Below are positions 28,104 through 36,412 of a stretch of 64,000 nt of DNA, one piece after another. Source of the DNA: Prauserella halophila. Its GTDB lineage: Bacteria > Actinomycetota > Actinomycetes > Mycobacteriales > Pseudonocardiaceae. Location of the stretch: NCBI RefSeq assembly GCF_024171895.1, contig NZ_JAMTCQ010000009.1:719318-783317 (forward strand). The letters run 5' to 3'. The translations under genes were made by a program, and so were the position numbers. Position 1 is the stretch's first letter, and the number at the start of each line of letters is the position of its first letter. The notes below the pieces were generated by a model that saw nothing but the letters and a program-made list of their open reading frames with translations, was not told the DNA's origin and did not search any database.

Positions 28104-28946
28104 TCAGTTCGGCATGCCGCCCGACGGCATCTCCTGCACCTGGTCGGCGGGAGGTTCCTCGACGTTCACCGGAGCGCCCCAGTCGGAGTAGGTCGACTCG
28201 ACCTGCATGCCGCCGTTCGCCATCTGCGGGTTGCCGCCGGCCTTCTCGGCGAACTTCTTCATCATCTCGCCCATGTCCATCGTCACCTTGACCGGCAGGT
28301 CCTCGCCGTTCAGCCAGATCTCCATGGGGACCGTGGCGTCGACGTCCTCGAGCATGCCCTGGCTGGTGCCGGTCATCTGGTCCATTTCCTCGGCGAGCTT
28401 CTTGAAGTCGAGGTCGAGGGTGTAGTGCGTGGTCTCCTGACCGTCCAGCGTGGTCCGTTCGCTGCCGGTGATCTCGCCGGCCTTCTGCGCGAACTCGAGC
28501 ATCTTGGTCGGGTCGTTCATCTCGGCGCCCTGCGCGCCGCCCTGACCGAGCGCGTCGAGGTCCCCCTTCATCCAGGTGCCGCCCATGTTCATGTACATGG
28601 TCTGGCCGATGATCCTGGTCTCGATCTCCTGGCCTGCGCCCGGCATCGACATGGTCATGGCGACCTTCGGCTCGTCGCCGAACTCGCCCTCGCCGGTGTA
28701 GGAGATCTCCTGGCCGCCGACCGACATCGTTCCGGTGAACTTGGTCGTCTTCTCCGTCGAAGTGCTCTGCGACGCGGTGTCGGCCAGCGTGCTGGCGTCC
28801 TCGAACAGGTTGCCGACCGAGGCACCGTTACCACCGTTGCCCTCGGCCGAGCCACCGCTGCCTGCGGCGTTGTCGTCGCCACCGCCGCAGGCGGACAGGG
28901 TGAGCACCAGGGCTGCGGCCCCGGCCACCAGTGAGGTTTTGCGCAT
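28104..28946 (-). CDS. LppX/LprG-like (LolA-fold) lipoprotein candidate
   Basis: 280 residues. Signal peptide MRKTSLVAGAAALVLTLSAC places the lipidated Cys at 20, followed by a Gly/Asn/Ser-rich linker. The body has alternating beta-strand patterns (TTKFTGTMSVGGQEISYTGEG, METRIIGQTMYMNMGG-like) and very high Met content, fitting the half-barrel lipid-binding lipoproteins of actinobacteria. Exact family is not certain. It would sit on the outer face of the membrane. Ligand unknown. It stands alone, convergent with pruA. Confidence 0.7.
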   Translation of the reverse strand: MRKTSLVAGAAALVLTLSACGGGDDNAAGSGGSAEGNGGNGASVGNLFEDASTLADTASQSTSTEKTTKFTGTMSVGGQEISYTGEGEFGDEPKVAMTMSMPGAGQEIETRIIGQTMYMNMGGTWMKGDLDALGQGGAQGAEMNDPTKMLEFAQKAGEITGSERTTLDGQETTHYTLDLDFKKLAEEMDQMTGTSQGMLEDVDATVPMEIWLNGEDLPVKVTMDMGEMMKKFAEKAGGNPQMANGGMQVESTYSDWGAPVNVEEPPADQVQEMPSGGMPN

Positions 28947-29112
28947 GTGAGATCCCCAAAATCGTCGCTGCAGTCGTTTCCGTGCGCTGCGTTTTCACTT
29001 CGATGCGCGCATCACAATAGCGGTTCCGTGTCCCATGCCACGTCGTGTCGGCGGTTTCTCGTGACCTTCCCCGCACGGAGAAAACGGGGCGTGACAGGGC
29101 AGCGACGGAGGG

Positions 29113-30111
29113 TCAGGTGTCGAGCCCCGCGCGCGACGCCAGGAGCCGCCGCAGGGACGCCAGTCGCGCGCCCGCTCCCTCGACGTCGTCCAGGGAGCAG
29201 TCCGGATCCGCAGGCGGGCCGAGGTGGCCGCAACCCGAAGGGCATTCCTCCGCGGCTTCGGCGAATCCGCTGAACGTCCCCACGATGTCGTCGGGCGTCA
29301 CGTGCGCGAGCCCGAACGAGCGCACCCCCGGGGTGTCGACGACCCAGCCCCTGTCGTCACCGGGCAGCGGCAGTGCGATCGCGCTCACCGACGTGTGCCT
29401 GCCCTTGCCGACGGCGCTGACCTCCGCCGTGGCGAGGCCTGCCTCCGGTACGAGCCGGTTGACCAGGGTGGACTTGCCGACGCCGGAATGACCGACGAGC
29501 GCCGACACCCGCCCGGACAACTGCGCGACGAGCTCGCCCACATCGCCGTCACGGCTGGTCACGACGGCCGGTACCGCCAGCTCGGCGTATTCGGCCAGCA
29601 GTTCGCCGGGATCGGCGAGGTCGGCCTTCGTCAGGCACAGGACCGGGTCGAGCCCGCCCGTGTAGCAGGCGACGAGACACCGGTCGATGAACCCGGTGCG
29701 CGGTGGTGGATCGGCGAGGGCCGTGACGATGAGCAACTGCTCGGCGTTGGCCACGACCACGCGTTCGTACGGGTCGGTGTCGTCGGCGGTCCGCCGCAGC
29801 ACGCTGGTGCGCTCCTCGACGCGCACGATCCGCGCGAGGCTGTCGGCCCGGCCGCTGACGTCGCCGACGAGGTGCACCCGATCGCCGACGACGATCGGTG
29901 TCCTGCCCAGTTCTCGGGCGCGCATGGCGGTGACGGCGCGATCCGGATCGGAGTCGACGGCGCACCGCCAGCGGCCACGGTCGACCGACGTGACCATCGC
30001 GGGCACGGCGTCGGCGTGGGTGGGACGGCGTTTGCTGCGCGGCCGGGTGCTCTTTCCGGGGCGCACGCGCACGTCGCTCTCGTCGAGACTGCGCCAGTCG
30101 CCACGGGCCAC
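29113..30111 (-). CDS. rsgA: Ribosome small-subunit-dependent GTPase RsgA
   Basis: 332 residues from GTG 30111, preceded by GGAAGGTGG. A late 30S maturation GTPase. The order is that of circularly permuted GTPases: OB fold (about 40-110), then the G4-like LTKAD, the P-loop GHSGVGKST, switch G2 region GRHTS and G3 DTPGVRSFG. The C-terminal zinc knuckle has CPSGCGHLGPPADPDC (Cys, Cys, His, Cys ligands). A basic N-terminal segment RPGKSTRPRSKRRP suits rRNA contact. The frame is open up to 30288 but that part is Arg-rich overlap and is rejected. Confidence 0.93.
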   Translation of the reverse strand: MARGDWRSLDESDVRVRPGKSTRPRSKRRPTHADAVPAMVTSVDRGRWRCAVDSDPDRAVTAMRARELGRTPIVVGDRVHLVGDVSGRADSLARIVRVEERTSVLRRTADDTDPYERVVVANAEQLLIVTALADPPPRTGFIDRCLVACYTGGLDPVLCLTKADLADPGELLAEYAELAVPAVVTSRDGDVGELVAQLSGRVSALVGHSGVGKSTLVNRLVPEAGLATAEVSAVGKGRHTSVSAIALPLPGDDRGWVVDTPGVRSFGLAHVTPDDIVGTFSGFAEAAEECPSGCGHLGPPADPDCSLDDVEGAGARLASLRRLLASRAGLDT

Positions 30112-30286
30112 GGACGTCCACCTTCCTGCCGGTTCGCCTGTCGAGGACACGAGCCCGCCTCCGGCACGCGCGCGGCGTTGCCGCCGGGTTCGCCTGTCGG
30201 GTAATGATCCCTCATGGGTCTCGCCCGGCACCGGCAGCCGTGCCACGCTGGGTGAGGAGTCCGTCTGACGAACACAGGGAGACGCC

Positions 30287-31198
30287 ATGTGCGGCCGTTA
30301 CGCCGCCACGAAGAGCCCGGCCGCGTTGATGCAGGAGTTCGAGGCGGCCGACGGCACGGAGGGGCACGCACCCACGGAGAACTACAACGTCGCGCCGACC
30401 AAGAACGTGGTCGGTGTCGTGGAACGTCATCCTCGTGACGCCGAGGGCAACGTCGACACCGAGGCGCAGGCCGAACGCGTGCTGCGGGTGCTGCGGTGGG
30501 GTCTGGTGCCGTTCTGGGCGAAGGACGCCGCCATCGGCAATCGCATGATCAACACGCGCGCGGAGACGGCTGCGGACAAGCCCGCGTTCCGCAAGGCGCT
30601 GTCGCGGCGCCGCTGCCTGATCCCCGCCGACGGCTGGTTCGAGTGGAAGGTCGGACCGGTCCCGGAGGGGCAGCCGAAGAAGAAGGCACCGAAGGAGCCG
30701 TTCTTCATGACCGGCAGGGACGGCTCGTCGCTGGCGTTCGCGGGCATCTGGGAGACCTGGCGCGACCCGAAGGGTGAACCGGACGCACCGCCGCTCGTGA
30801 CGTGCTCGATCATCACGACCGAGGCGCGTGGCCAGCTCACCGACGTCCACGACCGGATGCCGCTGTTGCTGACCCCGGACCGCTGGCACGACTGGCTCGA
30901 CCCCGACCGAACGGATGTGACGTCGCTGCTCGAACCTCCGGGCCTCGACGTCGTCGACGCGCTCGAACTGCGCCCGGTCTCGACGCTCGTGAACAACGTG
31001 CGCAACAACGGCCCGCAGCTGCTCGACCGTGCCGAGCCGGCGGTCGAGCTCGACCCCGACCGCGCTGCGGAGCCGGATGACACTGCGGAGTCGGGGGATG
31101 CTGCGGAGCCGGGGGATGCTGCGGAGCCGGGGGATGCTGCGGAGCCGGGTGACGCGGGGTCGGAGGCGGCGCTGTTCGACGTGCCGGGTGCGCGATGA
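30287..31198 (+). CDS. SRAP (YedK/HMCES-like) abasic-site processing protein
   Basis: 303 residues. Cys2, exposed after removal of Met1, forms a thiazolidine crosslink with abasic sites in single-stranded DNA. Motifs: MCGRYA, YNVAPT, WGLVPFWAKD, INTRAET (the conserved Asn/Arg/Glu), CLIPADGWFEWK and the catalytic His in VHDRMP. Length without the tail is normal. The C-terminal 45 residues are an acidic tail with a six-residue unit (AEPGDA) repeated about four times, encoded by an 18-bp tandem repeat. It overlaps the next gene by four bases (ATGA). M. tuberculosis Rv3226c lies in the same neighbourhood. Confidence 0.92.
   Translation: MCGRYAATKSPAALMQEFEAADGTEGHAPTENYNVAPTKNVVGVVERHPRDAEGNVDTEAQAERVLRVLRWGLVPFWAKDAAIGNRMINTRAETAADKPAFRKALSRRRCLIPADGWFEWKVGPVPEGQPKKKAPKEPFFMTGRDGSSLAFAGIWETWRDPKGEPDAPPLVTCSIITTEARGQLTDVHDRMPLLLTPDRWHDWLDPDRTDVTSLLEPPGLDVVDALELRPVSTLVNNVRNNGPQLLDRAEPAVELDPDRAAEPDDTAESGDAAEPGDAAEPGDAAEPGDAGSEAALFDVPGAR
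31085..31156. repeat. 18-bp tandem repeat inside the SRAP gene
   Basis: Four units (31085, 31103, 31121, 31139) of the form GCGGAGCCGGGGGATGCT; the second and third are identical and the outer two vary. In frame, each adds six residues. Unit number may vary between strains without breaking the frame. Confidence 0.85.
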
Positions 31199-31809
31199 CC
31201 ACGGCCGACGTCGACACCCCGCACGGTCCGGCCCGGGTGGAACTGCATCTCGCCGACGAGGCGGGTGCGGGACTGCTGCTCGGGCACGGCGCGGGAGGCG
31301 GGATCGGCGCGCCGGATCTCGTCGCCGTCGCAGGAGCGGCGCGGAAGCAGGGCGTGCACGTGGCGCTCGTGGAGCAGCCGTACCGCGTGGCGGGACGGAA
31401 GGCGCCCGCGCCTGCGAAACAGCTGGACGCGGCGTGGCTGGCGGTCGTCGAGGAGCTGTCCGGCCGATGGTTCGAAGGCCTGCCGCTGGTGTTCGGCGGG
31501 CGGTCGTCGGGGGCCAGGGTGGCGTGCCGGACGGCCGAAACGGGGCAGGCCGATGCGGTGCTGTGCCTGGCGTTTCCCGAGCATCCGCCGGGCAAGCCCG
31601 AGAAGTCGCGGCAGGGCGAACTCGACGGCGTCGGCGTTCCCACGCTCGTGGTGCAGGGGGACAAGGACCCGTTCGGCAGGCCGGAACCGGGGCCGCACCG
31701 GGAGATCGTCATGGTGCCGGGTGATCACAGCCTGAAGGCCGACCTCGACGGAGTCGCCCGTTCGACCTCCGAGTGGCTCGCCCGGGTGACCCGCCCCCTC
31801 GTCTCCTGA
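31195..31809 (+). CDS. Small alpha/beta hydrolase-like protein (KANL3/Tex30 type)
   Basis: 204 residues. LLLGHGAGGGIGAPDL is the oxyanion-loop strand, VFGGRSSGARVAC the nucleophile elbow (GRSSG), PTLVVQGDKDPFG the acid strand and VPGDHSLK the His strand, so the whole triad appears present. The family, found in many bacteria and in eukaryotic KANL3/Tex30, has no settled substrate. Its ATG overlaps the SRAP stop, making an SRAP-hydrolase operon. Cytoplasmic, no signal peptide. Confidence 0.8.
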   Translation: MTTADVDTPHGPARVELHLADEAGAGLLLGHGAGGGIGAPDLVAVAGAARKQGVHVALVEQPYRVAGRKAPAPAKQLDAAWLAVVEELSGRWFEGLPLVFGGRSSGARVACRTAETGQADAVLCLAFPEHPPGKPEKSRQGELDGVGVPTLVVQGDKDPFGRPEPGPHREIVMVPGDHSLKADLDGVARSTSEWLARVTRPLVS

Positions 31810-31837
31810 CACGCACCGCAGCGACCCGGCTCACCGT

Positions 31838-31869
31838 GGACGCCCCAAGGTGCCCTTCGGGGGACGTAG
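31838..31869. repeat. Dispersed intergenic repeat, copy b
   Basis: Carries the core CCCCAAGGTGCCCTTCGGGGG in a variant form, between two convergent genes. Confidence 0.7.
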
Positions 31870-31905
31870 CGGTGGGCCGGACGAGGGGTCGCCCGGGCGG
31901 GGGAC

Positions 31906-32382
31906 TCAGGACGTGATGGATGCCACGGTGGCGTCGGTCAGGGTGATCAGGTCGGTGGGGGAGAGTTCGATCTCCAGGCCGCGGCGGCCGCCCGAGACCA
32001 GCACCGTGGCGAACGTTCCCGCAGAGGCGTCCACGACGAGCGGCAGGCGCGAGCGGTGGCCGAGCGGTGAGATCCCGCCGACGACGTAGCCTGTCGCCCG
32101 CTGCGCCGCCGCCGAGTCGGCCAACTTCGCCTTCTTCCCGCCCGCGGCCGCGGCCAGTGCCTTGAGATCGAGTTGCCCCGTGACCGGCACGACCCCGACC
32201 GTCAGCGCCCCGTCGACGGCCGTGACGAGCGTCTTGAACACTCGCTCCGGTTCGACGTCCAGCGCCTCGGCCGCTTCCAGTCCGTAGGACTCGTGGCGAG
32301 GGTCGTGGTCGTAGGTCCGCAGCGTGTGCTCGATCTTGCGCTTGGTCAGCAGTGCCGTCGCCGGTGTCCCCTTGCCCGCCAT
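31906..32382 (-). CDS. Cys-tRNA(Pro) deacylase, YbaK/EbsC family
   Basis: 158 residues from ATG 32382 (MAGKGTPATALL). Hydrolyses mischarged Cys-tRNA(Pro). Family features: DHDPRHESYGLEAAEALDVEPERVFKTLV with the conserved Lys, VPVTGQLDLKALAAAAGGKK, then GYVVGGISPLGHRSRLP with the Gly-rich active-site loop. Length is standard. Divergent from sigR, whose promoter lies in the gap. The longer frame to 32520 crosses that promoter and is rejected. Confidence 0.9.
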   Translation of the reverse strand: MAGKGTPATALLTKRKIEHTLRTYDHDPRHESYGLEAAEALDVEPERVFKTLVTAVDGALTVGVVPVTGQLDLKALAAAAGGKKAKLADSAAAQRATGYVVGGISPLGHRSRLPLVVDASAGTFATVLVSGGRRGLEIELSPTDLITLTDATVASITS

Positions 32383-32426
32383 GACGTGCAGGCTAGGCGA
32401 AGCGTGCGCCGCGTCCGTCCCAGGGC

Positions 32427-32453
32427 GGGAATACCCGATCGAGCGTCCTCGTT
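32427..32453 (+). promoter_or_regulatory. SigR-type autoregulatory promoter
   Basis: GGGAAT at 32427-32432, exactly 18 bases, then GTT at 32451-32453: the established SigR/SigH consensus GGGAAT-N18-GTT. Transcription would begin about 5-9 bases on, at or next to a GTG at 32463 that is in frame with sigR. Confidence 0.85.
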
Positions 32454-32618
32454 GCAGGGGGTGTGCCGACGATTCTGACCAGACCCGAGAGCGCCCGAGG
32501 CGTATCCTCGGAGGAGACATATGTGCCGTCGGTGGCGGGTAACCGAAGCCGGCGTGAGAGGCACAGCACGAGCGCCGAGATCATTGTCGACCCGGCCATC
32601 GATCTGGAAGGGAACGGT

Positions 32619-33383
32619 TTGCCGAGCACGCAGAACGCTGCCGAGCCCGCAACCGCCGAGACAGCCGAGCGACCGAGCGCCGAGACCGCGACGGCGCCCG
32701 GTTCCTCCGATCATGCCGCGGAGGCCGAGCACCCCGGGGCCGAGAATCCCGGGGCCGAGAATCCCGAGGCCGAGCGCCCCGAGGACGAGCAGGCTCGCAT
32801 CGCGCGGTTCGAACGGGACGCGATGCCGCTCCTCGACCAGTTGTACTCGGCTGCGCTGCGCATGACCCGCAACCCTGCCGACGCCGAGGACCTCGTCCAG
32901 GAGGCCTACCTCAAGGCGTATTCGGCGTTCTCTTCGTTCAAGAAGGGCACGAACCTCAAGGCCTGGATGTACCGCATCCTGACCAATACGTTCATCAACG
33001 GGTATCGCAAACGCCAGCGGCAGCCGTTGCAGCAGCCCACCGAAGAGATCACCGACTGGCAGATCGCCAAGGCGGAGAGCCACACCTCCACCGGACTGCG
33101 TTCGGCCGAGGTCGAGGCGATGGACAAACTGCCGGACACGGACGTGAAGGCCGCGTTGCAGCAGCTGCCCGAAGAGTTCCGGCTGGCCGTGTACCTCGCC
33201 GACGTCGAGGGATTCGCGTACAAGGAGATCGCCGAGATCATGGAAACGCCGATCGGCACCGTGATGTCGCGGTTGCATCGTGGTCGCGGTCAGCTGCGGA
33301 ACCTGCTCGCCGACGTCGCCACCGACCGTGGCTTCATCCGGCCGGCGACTGCGGCGTCGGCGCCGGAGGTGGCGGGCCGATGA
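32619..33383 (+). CDS. sigR: ECF sigma factor SigR/SigH (thiol-oxidative stress)
   Basis: 254 residues from TTG 32619, which follows GGAAGGGA by about six bases. Region 2: [39 protein letters not shown]; region 4: [44 protein letters not shown]. This matches SigR of Streptomyces and SigH of mycobacteria, which drive thioredoxin and mycothiol genes under disulfide stress. Other in-frame starts are GTG 32523 (after GGAGGAG) and GTG 32463, next to the predicted start of the SigR-dependent transcript. The frame from 32463 adds 52 residues, like the unstable sigma-R-prime isoform of Streptomyces. A head of Ala/Glu/Pro repeats precedes region 2. It overlaps rsrA (ATGA). Confidence 0.93.
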   Translation: MPSTQNAAEPATAETAERPSAETATAPGSSDHAAEAEHPGAENPGAENPEAERPEDEQARIARFERDAMPLLDQLYSAALRMTRNPADAEDLVQEAYLKAYSAFSSFKKGTNLKAWMYRILTNTFINGYRKRQRQPLQQPTEEITDWQIAKAESHTSTGLRSAEVEAMDKLPDTDVKAALQQLPEEFRLAVYLADVEGFAYKEIAEIMETPIGTVMSRLHRGRGQLRNLLADVATDRGFIRPATAASAPEVAGR

Positions 33384-33730
33384 GCACCCTGGAACAGCCG
33401 GAACACAAACCCGAGCAGGGTCGTGATGTGTGCTGCGACGAGGCGCTCGCGGAGATCTATCTGCTGCTCGACCGCGAGTGCAGCGCCGAACGCGACGCGC
33501 AGCTGCGCAAGCACATCGAGGACTGTCCGCCGTGCCTCGAGGAGTACGGCATCGACGACCAGATCAAGCAGCTGCTGTACCGCAAGTGCGGCGGTGATCA
33601 GGCGCCGGCGGATCTCAAGGAGCGACTGCGGGCCTCGATCCGGAAGACCGTCGAGGAACGCGGCGGTGTGCGGCTGAGCGAGACCGAGCTGACGATCGAA
33701 CAGGTCAGCGAAGGACCCGACGGCAGCTGA
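33380..33730 (+). CDS. rsrA: Zinc-binding anti-sigma factor RsrA (ZAS family)
   Basis: 116 residues. The ZAS motif HIEDCPPC (His-x3-Cys-x2-Cys) lies at about residues 43-50, and [19 protein letters not shown] supplies the upstream Cys and helix. The family holds SigR inactive through zinc and releases it when Cys residues are oxidised to disulfides. ATG overlaps the sigR stop, so synthesis is coupled. The C-terminal [15 protein letters not shown] tail is longer than in some relatives. Followed by a strong terminator. Confidence 0.93.
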   Translation: MSTLEQPEHKPEQGRDVCCDEALAEIYLLLDRECSAERDAQLRKHIEDCPPCLEEYGIDDQIKQLLYRKCGGDQAPADLKERLRASIRKTVEERGGVRLSETELTIEQVSEGPDGS

Positions 33731-33765
33731 TCCGGCACGCCCGACACAGCAACAGCCGACACGGC

Positions 33766-33802
33766 AAGACCCCGGCCGCTTCCGAGGAAGTGCCGGGGTC
33801 TT
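33766..33802. terminator. Terminator between rsrA and the bL37 gene
   Basis: Perfect 11-base stem AAGACCCCGGC/GCCGGGGTCTT with a 15-base loop, between convergent genes. Arm ends supply A or T runs on either strand. Confidence 0.8.
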
Positions 33803-33834
33803 CGCCGTTCCTGACGGCCGCGCGGGGCGGGTGA

Positions 33835-33909
33835 TCAGGTGTTGGGCTTCTTGCCGTGATTCGCCTTGTTCTTCTTGCGGTCGCGGCGCTTACGTGCACT
33901 CTTCGACAT
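33835..33909 (-). CDS. Ribosomal protein bL37 (24 residues)
   Basis: A 24-residue, strongly basic protein starting MSKSARKRRDRKKNKANHG and ending KKPNT. It closely matches bL37, first seen in mycobacterial 50S structures as a peptide of the form MAKRGRKKRDRK...ANHGKRPN. ATG 33909 follows GGAGGAA by seven bases. It is too short for most gene callers. It sits between rsrA and pdtaS in reverse orientation and has its own terminator. Assignment relies on remembered mycobacterial sequence. Confidence 0.85.
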   Translation of the reverse strand: MSKSARKRRDRKKNKANHGKKPNT

Positions 33910-34114
33910 GATCATTCCTCCATGACGTACTGGCCCCAGTGTCGCATGCACGCTCGTCGACGCCGCCGATCGGGCGCGAGCCGGACGGGGCGCCGCAACC
34001 GTGACGCGTACGCCCGGCGGCTGGGAGTTGCGCGAGCCGGGTGGGAGTATTGCGGAGCGGATCCCGACCGGTCCGTTTCCGAATTCGTGACGATGTGCGG
34101 TGGTCGATAAACCG

Positions 34115-35599
34115 ATGTCCACACTTGCGGAGCTGCTCGCCGACAACACCGGACTGCCGGGCGAAGCCGTCGACCACCTGCAACTCGTGGTGGCCGAATG
34201 GCAGTTGCTGGCCGACCTGTCGTTCGCCGACTTCCTGATGTGGGTTCCGGTGGCCGGCGGCGAGGGCGATTTCGTGTGCGTCGCGCAGGTGCGGCCGACG
34301 ACCGGCCCGACCGCGCACGGCGAGGACGTCGTGGGCACGCGATTCACCCCGGACGACCATCCGCAGTTGTCCCGGGCCGCCCGGGAGCTGCGGTTGTGCC
34401 GTGAGGAGGAGCCGCACTGGTACAACGATCTGCCGATGCGCAGGGAGGCGATCCCGGTACGGTTCGGCGACCGGGCGATCGCCGTGCTGAGCCGTGATAC
34501 GAACCTGGCCTCACCGCGGGTGCCGAGCCCGCTGGAGATCGCCTATCTGGGCAGTGCGGCCGACCTGTGCCAGATGCTCGCCGATGGCACGTACCCCAGC
34601 CCGGACGGTGGCACCGACGTGCACACGAGCCCGCGGGTCGGTGACGGGCTGATCCGGCTGGACCAGCACGGAACGGTCGTGTTCGCCAGCCCGAACGGCC
34701 AGTCCGTCTATCACCGCATGGGTTACGAATCGGATCTGATCGGGGCGCGACTCGCGCCGTTGACGCGATCGCTGATCCGCGATCCGTTCGACGCGACCGA
34801 GATCTCGCACCGCATCCTCGACGCGGTTGCGGGCAAGCCGAGTACACGTGCGGAGGCGGAGTCGCGGCACGGCGCGGTGGCGCTGTTCCGCACGCTGCCG
34901 CTGCGTCCGGCGGGGCGGCCTGCGGGCGCGCTCGTGCTCGCGCGCGACGTCACCGAGGTCAAGCGCCGTGATCGTGCGCTGATGTCGAAGGACGCGACGA
35001 TCCGCGAGATCCATCACCGGGTGAAGAACAACCTGCAGACCGTCGCGGCGCTGTTGCGGTTGCAGTCGCGCCGGACGCCGAGTGGCGAGGCCCGGCAGGA
35101 CCTGACCGAGTCGGTGCGGCGCGTGTCGTCGATCGCCATGGTGCACGAGGCGCTGTCGATGTCGGTGGACGAGAAGGTGGACCTGGACAAGCTGTTCGAC
35201 AACGTGCTGCCGATGGTCGGCGAGGTGGCGACCGCGGAGGCGCACGTGACGCTGTCGCGCAGCGGTTCGTTCGGCATCGTCGCGGCCGATATCGCCACGC
35301 CGCTGGTGATGGTCGTCGCCGAGTTGGTGCAGAACGCCGTGGAGCACGCGTTCGAGCCCGGCCAGTCGGGCGAGGTGGAGATCGCGGTCGACCGCTCGGC
35401 AGGCAGGCTCGACATCGTCATCCGCGACGAAGGACGAGGCCTGCCCTCGGGGTTCTCCCTGGAGCGCGCGGATGGGCTGGGGCTGCAGATCGCGCGGACA
35501 CTGGTGGAGTCCGAACTGCGCGGATCGCTGTCGCTGCGCGGGGGGAGCAACGGCGGTACCGAGGCGACGCTCCGGGTGCCGCTCAACCGACGCGGCTGA
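34115..35599 (+). CDS. pdtaS: Sensor histidine kinase PdtaS
   Basis: 494 residues. An N-terminal GAF-like domain (1 to about 150), a PAS domain (about 180-280, LIRLDQHGTVVFASPNGQSVYHR), then a HisKA_2 helix with REIHHRVKNNLQTVAALLRLQ (His300/His301 region) and a HATPase domain with ELVQNAVEHAF and IRDEGRGLPSGF. No transmembrane segment, so cytosolic. This is the layout of M. tuberculosis Rv3220c, which phosphorylates the antiterminator PdtaR and is known to respond to metals and NO. PdtaR is not in the window, as in mycobacteria. The ATG at 34115 (MSTLAELLADN) is preferred over GTG 34100. Confidence 0.93.
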   Translation: MSTLAELLADNTGLPGEAVDHLQLVVAEWQLLADLSFADFLMWVPVAGGEGDFVCVAQVRPTTGPTAHGEDVVGTRFTPDDHPQLSRAARELRLCREEEPHWYNDLPMRREAIPVRFGDRAIAVLSRDTNLASPRVPSPLEIAYLGSAADLCQMLADGTYPSPDGGTDVHTSPRVGDGLIRLDQHGTVVFASPNGQSVYHRMGYESDLIGARLAPLTRSLIRDPFDATEISHRILDAVAGKPSTRAEAESRHGAVALFRTLPLRPAGRPAGALVLARDVTEVKRRDRALMSKDATIREIHHRVKNNLQTVAALLRLQSRRTPSGEARQDLTESVRRVSSIAMVHEALSMSVDEKVDLDKLFDNVLPMVGEVATAEAHVTLSRSGSFGIVAADIATPLVMVVAELVQNAVEHAFEPGQSGEVEIAVDRSAGRLDIVIRDEGRGLPSGFSLERADGLGLQIARTLVESELRGSLSLRGGSNGGTEATLRVPLNRRG

Positions 35600-35755
35600 G
35601 CGGCCGCTGTGGCTGACCGACCGCTGTGACTGAGCCGGCCGCTGTGACTGAGCGGCCGACCGCTGAGAAACCGAACGGCCGTACTCCGCGGGAAACGCAT
35701 GGCATTCGCGACAACTGTGCGGCGAATGCGTTCGCTCGACTCATTCCGCGCACGC

Positions 35756-35793
35756 TTGAGGGCCGGCACCCGAATAGGGATGCCGGCCCTCAA
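35756..35793. terminator. Rho-independent terminator between pdtaS and whiB1
   Basis: Perfect 13-base stem TTGAGGGCCGGCA/TGCCGGCCCTCAA, 12-base loop, followed by ACCTTTT on the plus strand. Lies between convergent genes. Confidence 0.85.
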
Positions 35794-35871
35794 ACCTTTT
35801 GCCTCGGCCCCAGTAAAAGTATCTACGTCGATCCGGGCAAAAGGCAGGTTGCGTTGCCTGCGACGGTCTGC

Positions 35872-36126
35872 TCAGGCGTTGCTGTGCTGACCGGCCTGTG
35901 CACGGCGACGCTTGAGTGCGCGACGCTCGTCCTCGTCCATGCCGCCCCAGACGCCGGCATCCTGGCCGCTGGCCAGGGCCCAGGCGAGGCAGTCGGAGGC
36001 GACGGTGCAGCGGTGGCATACTGCCTTCGCGGCGGATACCTGCGAGAGAGCGGGACCGCTCGTTCCCACGGGAAAGAAGAGTTCCGGGTCCTCGTCTCGG
36101 CAGGCCGCGCGGTTGCGCCAGTCCAT
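35872..36126 (-). CDS. whiB1: WhiB1-type iron-sulfur transcription factor
   Basis: 84 residues starting MDWRNRAACRDEDPELFFP, same length as M. tuberculosis WhiB1. Four cluster Cys: one in RAACRDED, then VCHRCTVASDC (Cys-x2-Cys-x5-Cys). The Gly/Trp turn GVWGGM and basic RRALKRRRAQ tail, used for DNA and SigA contact, follow. Binds a NO-sensitive [4Fe-4S] cluster and is essential in mycobacteria. Convergent with pdtaS. A CRP-type site lies about 70-85 bases upstream. The frame reaches 36210 but conservation starts at 36126. Confidence 0.95.
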   Translation of the reverse strand: MDWRNRAACRDEDPELFFPVGTSGPALSQVSAAKAVCHRCTVASDCLAWALASGQDAGVWGGMDEDERRALKRRRAQAGQHSNA

Positions 36127-36195
36127 TCTTGAGCTCCTTCTCAAGACGCGGGGGTGCCGCGCCAACGTCGTCTTGGCGGTCGTTTTCGGGGTGCT

Positions 36196-36211
36196 TGTGA
36201 ATGCTTTCACG
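36196..36211. promoter_or_regulatory. CRP/FNR-type site upstream of whiB1
   Basis: TGTGA-N6-TCACG, one base from the perfect TGTGA-N6-TCACA palindrome, 70-85 bases upstream of the whiB1 start. The cAMP-responsive CRP is known to bind upstream of whiB1 in M. tuberculosis, so a conserved role is likely. Confidence 0.65.
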
Positions 36212-36412
36212 AGTCCCGGGCTTCGACAAGTGTTTTCGACGGATCGGTGAGTCAGGTCACGGCCGCGAAATGCCGATCTGACCTGCGGGTTTGCCGTTCG
36301 GCAGCTCCGCCCGTCGATCGAACTTTGCGGCGAGTGGAGCCTCAGCGTCGATAAGCGGCAGCAGGGTTTTGGTGGAGGTGATCAGCTGCTGCTGTTCACC
36401 GGCTGCGACCAG

